Source of the DNA: Mycolicibacterium iranicum
Lineage (GTDB): Bacteria > Actinomycetota > Actinomycetes > Mycobacteriales > Mycobacteriaceae
DNA length: 64,000 nt
NCBI RefSeq assembly: GCF_014190915.1
Contig: NZ_JACHVU010000012.1
Location: forward strand, 97,577 to 161,576
Direction: 5' to 3'
Position 1 is the stretch's first letter; each line of letters opens with the position of its first letter. This document shows, piece by piece, positions 27,421 to 41,504 of this stretch. The notes under the pieces were generated by a model. The model was not told the origin of the DNA and searched no databases. It saw only the letters and a list, made by a program, of their open reading frames with translations. The position numbers and the translations under genes are program-made.

Positions 27421-27440
27421 TCCTTCGTCGGATTAGACGA
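27340..27440. promoter_or_regulatory. Cluster of inverted repeats upstream of the synthase operon
   Basis: Four inverted repeats occur within about 95 bases: CGCACGTGCG at 27347-27356; GGCGAA-A-TTCGCC at 27366-27378; TGCCAG and CTGGCA around seven bases at 27385-27403; TCGTC and GACGA around GGATTA at 27425-27440. A TTGACG at 27446 and TAGCCT at 27461 are promoter-like, but their spacing is too short for one promoter. AAAGGA at 27551-27556 is the ribosome site for the first ligase. The whole 556-base gap (27012-27567) is less G/C-rich than the surroundings and otherwise holds only the possible 68-codon frame. Confidence 0.45.
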
Positions 27441-27567
27441 CATTATTGACGGGTCGGTGCTAGCCTTCCGGCGAGCGGGGGAATGCGCGGCCTAGAGCTG
27501 CGATCTGGTTTGCCACTCCACGGCAATGAAGCCGGGGCGCAGGATTAAGTGAAAGGACGACGTCGCC

Positions 27568-29349
27568 ATGCCGTTGCTTGAGTCGACCATTCCTGGCTTG
27601 CTCGCTGATCGCGCGCGTACCCAGCCCGATGATGTCGCATACACCTTCCTCGACTTCGACGTGGACCCCTCGGGCTTCGCCGAGTCCCTCACGTGGTCCC
27701 AGGTCCACCATCGCGTGCAGGTCGTCGCCGCCGAGTTGCTGCGCCACGGCAGCAAGGGCGATCGCGCCGCCATCCTCGCGCCGCAGGGCCTCGAGTACAT
27801 CGTCGCGTTCTACGGTGCGATGGCCGCCGGCATGATTGCGGTGCCGCTGCCGGTCCCGGCCATGGGCCAGCTCGACGAGCGCGTCAGCGGTGCGCTGCGC
27901 GACTGCCAGCCGGTGGCCGTCCTGACCACCTCCGCCGTCGTCGGCGAGATCCTGAACTACGTGGGCGGCCTGCCTGGCGGGAACCCGCCTGCCGTCATCG
28001 AGGTCGACGCACTGGACCTCGACTCGCCGGAAACGCCCGAGGTCAATGTCGGCCCGCTGCCGAAGACGGCCTACCTGCAGTACACCTCCGGCTCGACCCG
28101 CGCCCCGGCCGGCGTGATCATGACGCACGCGAACGTGATCGCGAACGTCAAGCAGGTCTTCGACGACTACATGGAGCACCGCAACGGCGTTCCCCCGCGC
28201 GACATCACGATGGTGTCGTGGCTGCCCTTCTACCACGACATGGGCCTCATCCAGGGGGTGTTCGCCTCGCTGCTGACCCCGAACGAGGACGAGGGCGGCG
28301 CGTTGCACGGCCGGCCCGCGGTCGTGATGAGCCCCGTGGCATTCCTGCAGAAGCCGGCCCGCTGGATCCAGCAGCTCGCGCTGAACCCGTGCGCCTGGTC
28401 GGCAGCGCCGAACTTCGCCTTCGAGCTGTCGGTGCGCCGGACGACCGACGCCGACCTCGAGGGCATGGACCTCAGCGACCTGCTCGGCATCATCAGCGGC
28501 AGCGAGCGCATCCACGTGGCGACCATCCGCCGGTTCAACGAGCGCTTCGTGAAGTTCGGCATGCCCGAGACCACGGTGCTGCCGTCCTACGGCCTCGCCG
28601 AGGCCACCCTGTACGTCGTGTCGGCCCCGATGGGTCATACCCCGGCCACGGTGCGCTTCGACTACGAGAAGCTCGCCGCCGGCCACGCCGAACGCTGCGG
28701 TACCGATGCCGGCACCGAGCTGGTCAGCTATGGCGCGCCGCGCTCGTCGACCGTGCGCATCGTCGATCCGGAGAGCTGCATCGAGAACCCCGACGGCAAG
28801 GTCGGAGAGATCTGGGTGCACGGCGAGCAGGTCGCGATGGGCTACTGGCGTGACCCGCAGAAGACCGAGCGCACCTTCGGCGGCGAGATCGTGAACCCGT
28901 CCGACGGCACCCCGGTCGGCCCGTGGCTGCGCACCGGCGACCTCGGCGTGATGAGCGAGGGCGAGATGTTCATCATCGGCCGCATCAAGGACATGCTGAT
29001 CGTCGACGGTCGCAACCACTACCCGGACGACATCGAGGCCACGATCCAGGAGATCACCGGCGGTCGCGTCGCGGCCATCTCGGTGCTCGACGACACCAGC
29101 GAGCAGCTGGTCGCGGTGGTCGAGATGAAGAAGAAGGGCACCTCCGAGGAGGAGGCGCTCGACAAGCTGCGCGCCGTCAAGCGCGAGGTCGCCTCGGCGA
29201 TCAAGAAGTCCCACAGCGTGCGCGTCTCTGACCTGGTTCTTGTGGCACCGGGCTCCATCCCGATCACCACCAGCGGAAAGATCCGGCGCTCGGCCTGTGT
29301 CGACCGCTATCGCCTCGACGAGTTCAGCCGCCTGGACGTCACCACATGA
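27568..29349 (+). CDS. fadD26: Long-chain fatty acyl-AMP ligase FadD-1 (FadD26-like)
   Basis: A 593-residue fatty acyl-AMP ligase. It activates a long-chain fatty acid as acyl-adenylate and passes it to the N-terminal carrier domain of PKS-1 without CoA. Adenylation motifs are YLQYTSGSTRAPAGV (about residue 170), PSYGLAEATLYV, LRTGDLGVM, IVDGRNHYPDDIEAT and ITTSGKIRR. The insertion after the SYGLAEAT motif (VRFDYEKLAAGHAERCG) is the hallmark separating AMP ligases from CoA ligases. The C-terminus RRSACVDRYRLDEFSRLDV closely resembles FadD26 of the DIM locus. Its TGA overlaps the ATG of PKS-1 (ATGA), so the two are translationally coupled. AAAGGA precedes the ATG by 11 bases. Confidence 0.93.
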   Translation: MPLLESTIPGLLADRARTQPDDVAYTFLDFDVDPSGFAESLTWSQVHHRVQVVAAELLRHGSKGDRAAILAPQGLEYIVAFYGAMAAGMIAVPLPVPAMGQLDERVSGALRDCQPVAVLTTSAVVGEILNYVGGLPGGNPPAVIEVDALDLDSPETPEVNVGPLPKTAYLQYTSGSTRAPAGVIMTHANVIANVKQVFDDYMEHRNGVPPRDITMVSWLPFYHDMGLIQGVFASLLTPNEDEGGALHGRPAVVMSPVAFLQKPARWIQQLALNPCAWSAAPNFAFELSVRRTTDADLEGMDLSDLLGIISGSERIHVATIRRFNERFVKFGMPETTVLPSYGLAEATLYVVSAPMGHTPATVRFDYEKLAAGHAERCGTDAGTELVSYGAPRSSTVRIVDPESCIENPDGKVGEIWVHGEQVAMGYWRDPQKTERTFGGEIVNPSDGTPVGPWLRTGDLGVMSEGEMFIIGRIKDMLIVDGRNHYPDDIEATIQEITGGRVAAISVLDDTSEQLVAVVEMKKKGTSEEEALDKLRAVKREVASAIKKSHSVRVSDLVLVAPGSIPITTSGKIRRSACVDRYRLDEFSRLDVTT

Positions 29350-32300
29350 CCTCTGAGTTCGACGAGGACTCAATCCGGCACTGGTTGGTCGACTATCTGG
29401 TCACCAACATCGGATGCAGTCCTGATGAGATCGATCTCGATGCCCCACTGAACGATCTCGCCGTCGGATCCAGCGACGCCGTCGTGCTCACCGGAGAGCT
29501 GTCGGAGTTGCTGGGCCGCACTGTGTCTCCGGTCGAGTTCTGGCAGTACCCGACGATCAACGCGCTGGCCAAGTTCCTGACCGGCGGTGAGGTCGACACG
29601 GCCGTCGAGGTGACCCCGACACACCGGATCGCCGAGGACGCGATCGCGGTCGTCGGTCTGGGTGTCCGGTTCCCGGGCGACAGCGCAGACATTCACGGCC
29701 CCGACGAGCTGTGGGATTTCCTGTCCGACGGTCGCTCTGCGGTCAGCGAGGTGCCGCCGACGCGGTGGTCCTGGTACGACGACGGATCCCCCGAGGGCGC
29801 CGCCGCACTCGCCGGCACCACCCGCTGGGGCTCGTACCTGTCCGACATCGACCAGTTCGACGCCGACTTCTTCGAGATCTCGCCCAGCGAGGCCGACAAG
29901 ATGGACCCACAGCAGCGGTTGCTGCTGGAGGTCACCCACGAGGCGCTCGAATACGCGGGAATCCGACCGAGTTCTCTGCGCCACACCCAGACCGGTGTGT
30001 TCGTCGGCGCCTGCCTCGGCGAGTACGGCGTCATGGCCTCCAAGGAACTCTCCGAGGTCAACGCGTACTCGGGAACCGGTGGCGCACTGAGCATCATCGC
30101 CAACCGGGTGTCGTACTACTTCGACCTGCGCGGCCCGTCGGTCACGGTCGACACCGCGTGTTCGTCGTCGCTGGTCGCGATCCACCTCGCCTGCCAGAGC
30201 CTGCGCACCGGTGACTCCGACGTCGCGCTCGCCGGCGGTGTCAACGTGATCCTCTCACCCGCGGTGACCCGCAGCTTCGATCAGGCCGAGGCCATGTCGC
30301 AGTCGGGTCGCTGCCACGCCTTCGACTCGCGCGCCGACGGCTTCGTCCGCGGCGAGGGCTGCGGCGTCGCGGTCCTCAAGCGTCTCTCCGATGCGATCCG
30401 CGACGGCGATCGTGTGCTGGCGGTCGTGCGCGGTTCGGCGGTCAACCAGGACGGCCGGTCCAACGGCCTGATGGCGCCGAATCCGGCCGCCCAGATGGCC
30501 GTGCTGCGCTCGGCCTACGCGGCCGCGGGCGTGGAACCCCGCGACGTCGACTACATCGAGGCCCACGGCACCGGCACCCTGCTCGGCGACCCGATCGAGG
30601 CGCGCGCGCTCGGCACGGTGCTCGGCCGCGGCCGTCCGGCCGACTCGCCCCTGCTTCTCGGCGCGATCAAGTCCAACCTCGGTCACACCGAGGCCGCGGC
30701 CGGCATCGCCGGCTTCGCCAAGGCCGTGCTCGCGCTGCAGCACGCGCGCATCCCGGCCAACCTGGACTACCAGTCGCCGAACCCCCACATCCCGTTCGAC
30801 AACCTGCGGTTGAAGGTCGTCGACGAGCCCACCGAGTGGGTCCGGACCAAACATCCACGGACCGCCGGTGTGTCGTCGTTCGGCTTCGGCGGCACCAACG
30901 CCCACGTCGTGCTCGAACAGGCACCCGACGGTGTCGGCAGGGGCCAGGACCTCAACGGCGCCAGCGCCGGCTCCGCCGTGACGACGCTGGTGGTCTCCGG
31001 CAAGTCCGCGCAGCGTGTCGCGACGACCGCCGGCGCCCTGGCGGAATGGATGACCGGCGCGGGCGCCGAGGTACCGCTCGACCAGATCGCCCACTCGCTG
31101 AACCACCACCGGGCCCAGCACTCGAAGTTCGCCACGGTGTGCACGCGCGACCGCGCCGGGGCGCTCGCCGGGCTGCGCGCACTCGCCGAGGGCCGCACCG
31201 CCCCGGGTGTGGTGACGCCGCACCAGGGTTCGTGCCGTCCGGGCACGGTGTTCGTCTACTCCGGGCAGGGTTCGCAGTGGACCGGCATGGGCCGGCGGCT
31301 GCTGGCCGAGGAGCCCGCGTTCGCCGCCGCGATCGCCGAGCTGGAACCCGTGTTCGTCGAGCAGGTCGGTTTCTCCCTGCAGCAGATCATCGCCAACGGC
31401 GAGACGGTCACCGGCATCGACCGCATCCAGCCGGTGCTGGTCGGCATGCAGCTGGCGCTGACCGAGCTGTGGCGCTCCTACGGTGTGCACCCCGACGCCG
31501 TGATCGGCCACTCCATGGGTGAGGTCGCCGCCTCGGTGGTCTCCGGCGCACTGTCGGTCGCCGACGGCCTGAAGGTCATCGCCACCCGGTCGTCGCTGAT
31601 GAAGCGGCTGTCCGGGCAAGGTGCGATGGCACTCATCGAACTCGACCCCGAGTCGGCCGAAACGCTGATCGCCGACTATCCCGACGTCACCCTCGCGGTG
31701 TACGCATCGCCGCGGCAGACCGTCATCGCCGGCCCGCCGGATCAGGTCGACGCCGTCATCGCCGCAGTGTCCGCACAGGACCGCCTCGCCCGGCGCGTCG
31801 AGGTGGACGTGGCCTCGCACCATCCCACGATCGATCCGATCCTGCCCGAGCTGCGGGAGGCGCTGCAGGGCCTGCGGCCGGTGTCGCCGAACATCCCGAT
31901 GATCATCACGACCCGCGACCACGAAGGTCCGGAGCCGGCGCTCGACGCCGACTACTGGGTCGACAACCTGCGCAACCCCGTGCGCTTCGAGCAGGCCGTG
32001 TCGGCCGCCGGCGCCGAGATGGGCACGTTCATCGAGGTCAGCCCGCACCCGCTGCTGACCTACGGCATCAGCGACACCCTGGGCACCGCCCATCACCACA
32101 GCGTGCCGACGCTGCTGCGCGAGACCGAGGACAAGAACGACGGGGCATCCGACGAGACGCTGTCCTTCCACACGCATCTCAACAGCACGTACACCAGCAA
32201 GCCGCCGGTCACCGACCACGCCCCCGAGCCGCACCCGTCACTGCCGCTGACGCCGTGGCACCACACCCGGCACTGGGTCGAGGCCGCGAAGACCGATCGG

Positions 32301-34871
32301 CGCGGCCCGGCCGCCCCGCGACTGGGCACGCTGCTGGGAGATCTGACGTCGGTGGCGACGAGCCCTCCGACCCACCTGTGGCAGGCCCGGCTGGTGCGCG
32401 AGGCCAAGCCCTACCCGGGGTTCCACCGGATCCAGGGCGTCGAGGTCGTGCCCATGTCGGTGCTGCTGCGGACCCTGACGCTGGCCGCTGCCGAGTCGGG
32501 CGCCTCGGCGCTGTCCGACATCAGCTTCGAGCGGCCCGTCGTCGTGGGCCAGGCGCAGGTGATCCAGGTCGTCGCCAACGGCGACACCGTCACCATGGCC
32601 TCGGCGCCGAGCGCCGACGCCGCGGCGAACCGCTGGGTGCGCCACGCCACCGCCCGGATCTCCACCGGGCAGGCCGTCGCGGACACTCCCCGGGTCGACG
32701 TGACCGGCGCGACGGACTACGACCGGTCGACCGTCGAAGAGCTGCAGGCCAAGTGGGGCATCGAGGGACAGCCGTTCCCGTGGACGATCGACTCGTGCCG
32801 CGCCACGACCGACGGCGTGCTCGCCGAGGTGCAGTGGCAGGACGCCTCCGCGGTCGCGCTGCTCGACGCGGCCGTGCAGGTCGCGCGTCTGGCCGACATC
32901 ACCGACACCCGTCTGCTCGTACCGGCGGGCGTCGAAAGCCTCTCTGCGACAGGTGATCTGGCGGACCGATCCGGCACGGTCGCGGTGCACCGCAGGCAGA
33001 CCGCGGGAGACGACCTCGTCCTCGACGTCACGGTCACCGTCCCCGACGGCAGCACCCGCGTCGACATCCGCGGCCTGCGCTACGTCGACGTGCAGGCGGG
33101 CCCGTCCGGGTCGGATCCCGTGTCGGCGCCTGCCGACCCGCGCACCGTCGCCCACGCGCTCACCTGGCAGCCCTGGGACGCCCCCGCGGCGACCACCACC
33201 GGCGCGACGCTGGCCGTCGCCGGAAGCGGTGCCACCGCCGTGGCGCTGCGTGACGGACTCGTCGCGGCGGGCTACCGCCTGACCGACGAGGCGACCGCGC
33301 AGTGCGTCCTGTACGTGCCCGACACCGGCGCCTCCGACGGGGACTCCGGCCGGGGCTCCGACGACGACCTGGCCGTCGCGGCTCGGCTGTCGGGTGAGGT
33401 GGCCGCGCTGGTCGGCCGGCTCGCCGCCCGCACCGATCGCGAGGACCCTCGCCTCTGGATCGTCACCGAGGGAGTCCGCGACGCCGAGTCGGAGGACTCG
33501 CTGCGCCAGAGCTGCCTGTGGGGCATCGCCGGTGTCGTCGGCGCCGAACAGCCCCAGCTGTGGGGCGGCCTCGTCGACCTCCCGGCCGCGGCCGACCTCG
33601 GCGCCGCCGCCGCATCGCTGGCGGGCGTGCTGCCCACCCCCGCGAAATCCCTCCTGTCCCTGCGCGACGGTGAGTTCTTCGCACCGGCGCTGGCGCCCAT
33701 CGCCGCCGAGCCGGTCCGGGAGGCGCTGCGGTGCCGCCCGGACGCCGCATACCTGATCACGGGCGGTCTGGGTGCACTGGGCCTGCTGACCGCCGGATGG
33801 CTGGCCGACCGTGGCGCCCGCCGCGTCATCCTGGCCGGCCGGACGGCACTGCCGCCGCGCCGCCGGTGGGACGACGAGGATCTCGACGCCGACACCCGGC
33901 AGCGGATCGCGGCGGTACGCGCGCTGGAGGTCCGTGGTGTCGCCGTCGAGGTGGCCTCGCTCGACATCGGCTCCCACGATGCGCTGACGGAGTTCATCGA
34001 CCGCCGCGACGACCAGGGCGCTCCGCCCATCCGCGGCGTCGTGCACGGTGCCGGTCTGACCGACAGCCAGCTGCTCACCGACATCGACGACGAACGGCTG
34101 CGCCGCACCCTGTGGCCGAAGGTCGCGGGCGCCCGGGCACTGCACGAGGTGTTCCCGGTCGAGCAGGTCGACTTCCTGTACCTGACCGCATCGGCGGGCA
34201 CCGTGTTCGGTGTGCCGGGGCAGGGCGCCTACGCCGCGGGCAACGCCTACCTCGACGGGCTCGCGCGCGCCCGCCACCGCCAGGGTGGCGTGACCGCCAG
34301 CCTGGACTGGGTGGCCTGGCACGGGCTCGGCTTCGGCTCTGACGCGCAGGTCGTCATCGACGAGCTCGCCCGGCAGGGGTCGCGACCGGTCAACCCGGCC
34401 GAGGCGTTCGCCGCATGGGAGTACGCCAGCACGTTCGACGTCGCCCACGTGGTGATGGCGCCGACCCTGGCCGACGACGCCGACTCCGACGAGTCGGAGC
34501 CGGCCCGCGGACCGGAACGTGCGTGGTCGGAGATGGCGCCCGGAGAGGTGCTGGCCGAGCTCGAGGCAGGGCTGCGGGCCATCCTGGCGACCGAGCTGCG
34601 GATCTCCGAGGACGAGGTCGACTCGGACCGTCCGCTGGCCGAGATGGGACTCAACTCGGTCATGGCGATGTCGATCAGGCGCGAGGTGGAGAAGCTCGCC
34701 GGTATCGAGCTGTCGGCCACGATGCTGTGGAACTACCCGACCATCGGCGCGCTGGCTGCACACCTGGCCGAGAAGGTGGCTCCCCAGCAGACCTCGGCGG
34801 CCGACGACGAGGGCGCGGACGACTCGGGCGACAGCCTGCTGGACTCGCTGTTCGACAGCGTTGAGAACTGA
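29346..34871 (+). CDS. Type I polyketide synthase PKS-1 (PpsA-like): ACP-KS-AT-DH-KR-ACP
   Basis: An 1841-residue modular synthase whose whole length resembles PpsA. Domains: loading ACP (Ser42 in LAVGSSDAV); KS (about 99-520; Cys272, His407, His447); AT (about 630-930; Ser723 in GHSMGE, later VASHHPTIDP); DH (about 995-1255; His1027 in HRIQGVEVVP, Asp1174 in LLDAAVQ); KR (about 1465-1650; GGLGALG, Ser1616, Tyr1629); ACP (Ser1771 in GLNSVMA); acidic tail ending LLDSLFDSVEN. As I remember PpsA, its matching DH-like region has lost the motif glycine; here HxxxGxxxxP is intact, so dehydration is possible. The VASH signature suggests methylmalonyl-CoA. No ER. The tail resembles that of PKS-3, which predicts transfer to PKS-4. 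Confidence 0.93.
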   Translation: MTSEFDEDSIRHWLVDYLVTNIGCSPDEIDLDAPLNDLAVGSSDAVVLTGELSELLGRTVSPVEFWQYPTINALAKFLTGGEVDTAVEVTPTHRIAEDAIAVVGLGVRFPGDSADIHGPDELWDFLSDGRSAVSEVPPTRWSWYDDGSPEGAAALAGTTRWGSYLSDIDQFDADFFEISPSEADKMDPQQRLLLEVTHEALEYAGIRPSSLRHTQTGVFVGACLGEYGVMASKELSEVNAYSGTGGALSIIANRVSYYFDLRGPSVTVDTACSSSLVAIHLACQSLRTGDSDVALAGGVNVILSPAVTRSFDQAEAMSQSGRCHAFDSRADGFVRGEGCGVAVLKRLSDAIRDGDRVLAVVRGSAVNQDGRSNGLMAPNPAAQMAVLRSAYAAAGVEPRDVDYIEAHGTGTLLGDPIEARALGTVLGRGRPADSPLLLGAIKSNLGHTEAAAGIAGFAKAVLALQHARIPANLDYQSPNPHIPFDNLRLKVVDEPTEWVRTKHPRTAGVSSFGFGGTNAHVVLEQAPDGVGRGQDLNGASAGSAVTTLVVSGKSAQRVATTAGALAEWMTGAGAEVPLDQIAHSLNHHRAQHSKFATVCTRDRAGALAGLRALAEGRTAPGVVTPHQGSCRPGTVFVYSGQGSQWTGMGRRLLAEEPAFAAAIAELEPVFVEQVGFSLQQIIANGETVTGIDRIQPVLVGMQLALTELWRSYGVHPDAVIGHSMGEVAASVVSGALSVADGLKVIATRSSLMKRLSGQGAMALIELDPESAETLIADYPDVTLAVYASPRQTVIAGPPDQVDAVIAAVSAQDRLARRVEVDVASHHPTIDPILPELREALQGLRPVSPNIPMIITTRDHEGPEPALDADYWVDNLRNPVRFEQAVSAAGAEMGTFIEVSPHPLLTYGISDTLGTAHHHSVPTLLRETEDKNDGASDETLSFHTHLNSTYTSKPPVTDHAPEPHPSLPLTPWHHTRHWVEAAKTDRRGPAAPRLGTLLGDLTSVATSPPTHLWQARLVREAKPYPGFHRIQGVEVVPMSVLLRTLTLAAAESGASALSDISFERPVVVGQAQVIQVVANGDTVTMASAPSADAAANRWVRHATARISTGQAVADTPRVDVTGATDYDRSTVEELQAKWGIEGQPFPWTIDSCRATTDGVLAEVQWQDASAVALLDAAVQVARLADITDTRLLVPAGVESLSATGDLADRSGTVAVHRRQTAGDDLVLDVTVTVPDGSTRVDIRGLRYVDVQAGPSGSDPVSAPADPRTVAHALTWQPWDAPAATTTGATLAVAGSGATAVALRDGLVAAGYRLTDEATAQCVLYVPDTGASDGDSGRGSDDDLAVAARLSGEVAALVGRLAARTDREDPRLWIVTEGVRDAESEDSLRQSCLWGIAGVVGAEQPQLWGGLVDLPAAADLGAAAASLAGVLPTPAKSLLSLRDGEFFAPALAPIAAEPVREALRCRPDAAYLITGGLGALGLLTAGWLADRGARRVILAGRTALPPRRRWDDEDLDADTRQRIAAVRALEVRGVAVEVASLDIGSHDALTEFIDRRDDQGAPPIRGVVHGAGLTDSQLLTDIDDERLRRTLWPKVAGARALHEVFPVEQVDFLYLTASAGTVFGVPGQGAYAAGNAYLDGLARARHRQGGVTASLDWVAWHGLGFGSDAQVVIDELARQGSRPVNPAEAFAAWEYASTFDVAHVVMAPTLADDADSDESEPARGPERAWSEMAPGEVLAELEAGLRAILATELRISEDEVDSDRPLAEMGLNSVMAMSIRREVEKLAGIELSATMLWNYPTIGALAAHLAEKVAPQQTSAADDEGADDSGDSLLDSLFDSVEN

Positions 34872-34900
34872 TTTTCCAAATCGGCCCGCAAGGGGAGACC

Positions 34901-34927
34901 ATGTCGGAAGGGGTCCGACAGGGTTGA
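34901..34927 (+). promoter_or_regulatory. Hairpin and 8-codon frame between PKS-1 and FadD-2
   Basis: TGTCGGA and TCCGACA form a perfect seven-base-pair hairpin (34902-34920). It overlaps a tiny frame, MSEGVRQG, with AGGGGAG a few bases before its ATG at 34901. The TGA of this frame is directly followed by the GTG at 34928, a possible start of fadD-2. The arrangement resembles a translated leader or attenuator, but could also be an RNA-processing or termination site. Confidence 0.4.
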
Positions 34928-34975
34928 GTGACGTCGAGTGTGAAGGTTGGGTTGGATGTTGGGAGTGATTCTGTG

Positions 34976-36717
34976 ATGGCCGGTTCTGTGACAGCACTGT
35001 CGGAAACCACCATCCCGGCCGTACTCGCCGATCGCGCGCAGAAGCAGCCGGACGACACCGCGTACACCTTCGTCGACTACGAGGCGGACCCGGCCGGCGT
35101 CACCGACAGCCTCACGTGGTCCGAGGTGCACGAGCGGGTGCTCGTCGTCGCCGAGAAGCTCGCGAAGATCGGCTCGCCCGGCGACCGTGCGGTGATCCTG
35201 GCCCCACAGAGCCTGGAGTACATCGTCGGGTTCCTGGGCGCGATCCAGGCCGGTTTCATCGCGGTGCCGCTGTCGATGCCGCAGACGCGCCATCACGACG
35301 AACGCGTCACCGGCGCGATGGCCGACTCCACCCCGGTCGTGGTGCTCACCACCTCGGCGGTGGTCGACGAGATCCGCAGGTACGGGCAAGCCGATCCGAA
35401 GCAGCGTCCGCCGAAGTTCCTCGAGGTCGACACGTTGGACTTCGACTCGCCCGCCAAGGCCGCCCCACAGGCGTCCGTGCCGAAGACGGCCTATCTGCAG
35501 TACACGTCGGGCTCGACCCGCAACCCCGCCGGTGTGGTGGTCAGCCACAAGAACGTGGTGGTCAACCTCGAGCAGCTGCTCACCGACTATTACGAGACCT
35601 ACCCCGACGGCCCGCCCGCCGACACCACGATCGTGTCGTGGCTGCCCTTCTACCACGACATGGGCCTGATCGTCGGGGTGTTCATCCCGATGATGCTCGG
35701 CCGTCCCGCGGTGCTGATGAGCCCGGTCGCGTTCATGATGAAGCCGTCGCGCTGGATGCAGCTGCTCGGCTCGAACCCGAGCGCGTTCACCGCCGCCCCC
35801 AATTTCGCGTTCGAGCTGGCCGTCAAGCGCACCAGCGACGAGGACATGGCGGGCAAGGACCTCAGCAGCGTCGTCGTGATGATCAACGGGGCCGAGCGCG
35901 TGCACGGCGCGACGGTGCGCCGATTCAACGAGCGCTTCGCCGCGTTCGGTCTGCCCGACTCCGCGATGCGGCCGTCCTACGGCCTGGCCGAGGCCACCGT
36001 GTACGTGGCCGCCTCGGCGGGCGGGCGCCCGCCGACGGCCGTGCGGTTCGACTTCGAGAAGCTCGCCGCCGGCCACGCCGAGCGCTGCGACGGGGAGGAC
36101 GGCGCGGAGCTGATCGGTTGCGGCGCTCCGCGGTCGACCACCGCGCGCGTCGTCGACCCCGACACCCTCGTCGAGAACCCCGCGGGCAAGATCGGCGAGG
36201 TCTGGCTGCACGGCGAACACGTCGCCGGCGGCTACTGGCACAACCCGAAGCTCTCGGAGCTGTTCGCCGCGCAGCTGAGCGAACCGGCCGCGGGCACGCC
36301 CAAGGGGCCGTGGCTGCGCACGGGCGACCTCGGCGTGATGTTCGACGACGAGCTCTACATCATCGGCCGCATCAAGGACCTGCTGATCGTCGACGGCCGC
36401 AACCACTACCCCGACGACATCGAGGCCACGGTCGCCGAGTTCACCGGCGGCCGCGTCGCCGCGGTGTCGGTGCCCGACGAGGCGACCGAGCGGCTCGTGG
36501 TGATCGCCGAGCTGAAGAAGCAGGTGGACCCCTCGGTGGTGGACACCATCAAGCAGCAGGTCACCTCGGCCATCTCGATGACCCACAGCGTGCGGCTGTC
36601 CGACTTCGCCCTGGTGCCCCCCGGCTCGCTGCCGCTGACCACCAGTGGCAAGGTGCGCCGCGCGTCGAGCGTGGAGTTGTATCGCACCGGCAAGTTCAGC
36701 CGTCTGGACGCCACTAC

Positions 36718-36721
<4 letters not shown>
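34976..36721 (+). CDS. Long-chain fatty acyl-AMP ligase FadD-2 (FadD26-like)
   Basis: A second fatty acyl-AMP ligase, 581 residues from the ATG at 34976, paralogous to FadD-1. Motifs are YLQYTSGSTRNPAGV, RPSYGLAEATVYV, LRTGDLGVM, IVDGRNHYPDDIEAT and TTSGKVRR, with the AMP-ligase insertion VRFDFEKLAAGHAERC. It should load a fatty acyl group on the N-terminal ACP of PKS-2. The ATG at 34976 is supported by GGGAG ten bases upstream and by alignment of the following SETTIPAVLADRA with FadD-1. A GTG at 34928, coupled to an upstream mini-frame, would add 16 residues. The stop overlaps the PKS-2 start as ATGA, as in the first ligase-synthase pair. Chain-length preference is unknown. Confidence 0.92.
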
Positions 36722-41499
<4,778 letters not shown>

Positions 41500-41504
41500 A
41501 AGAG

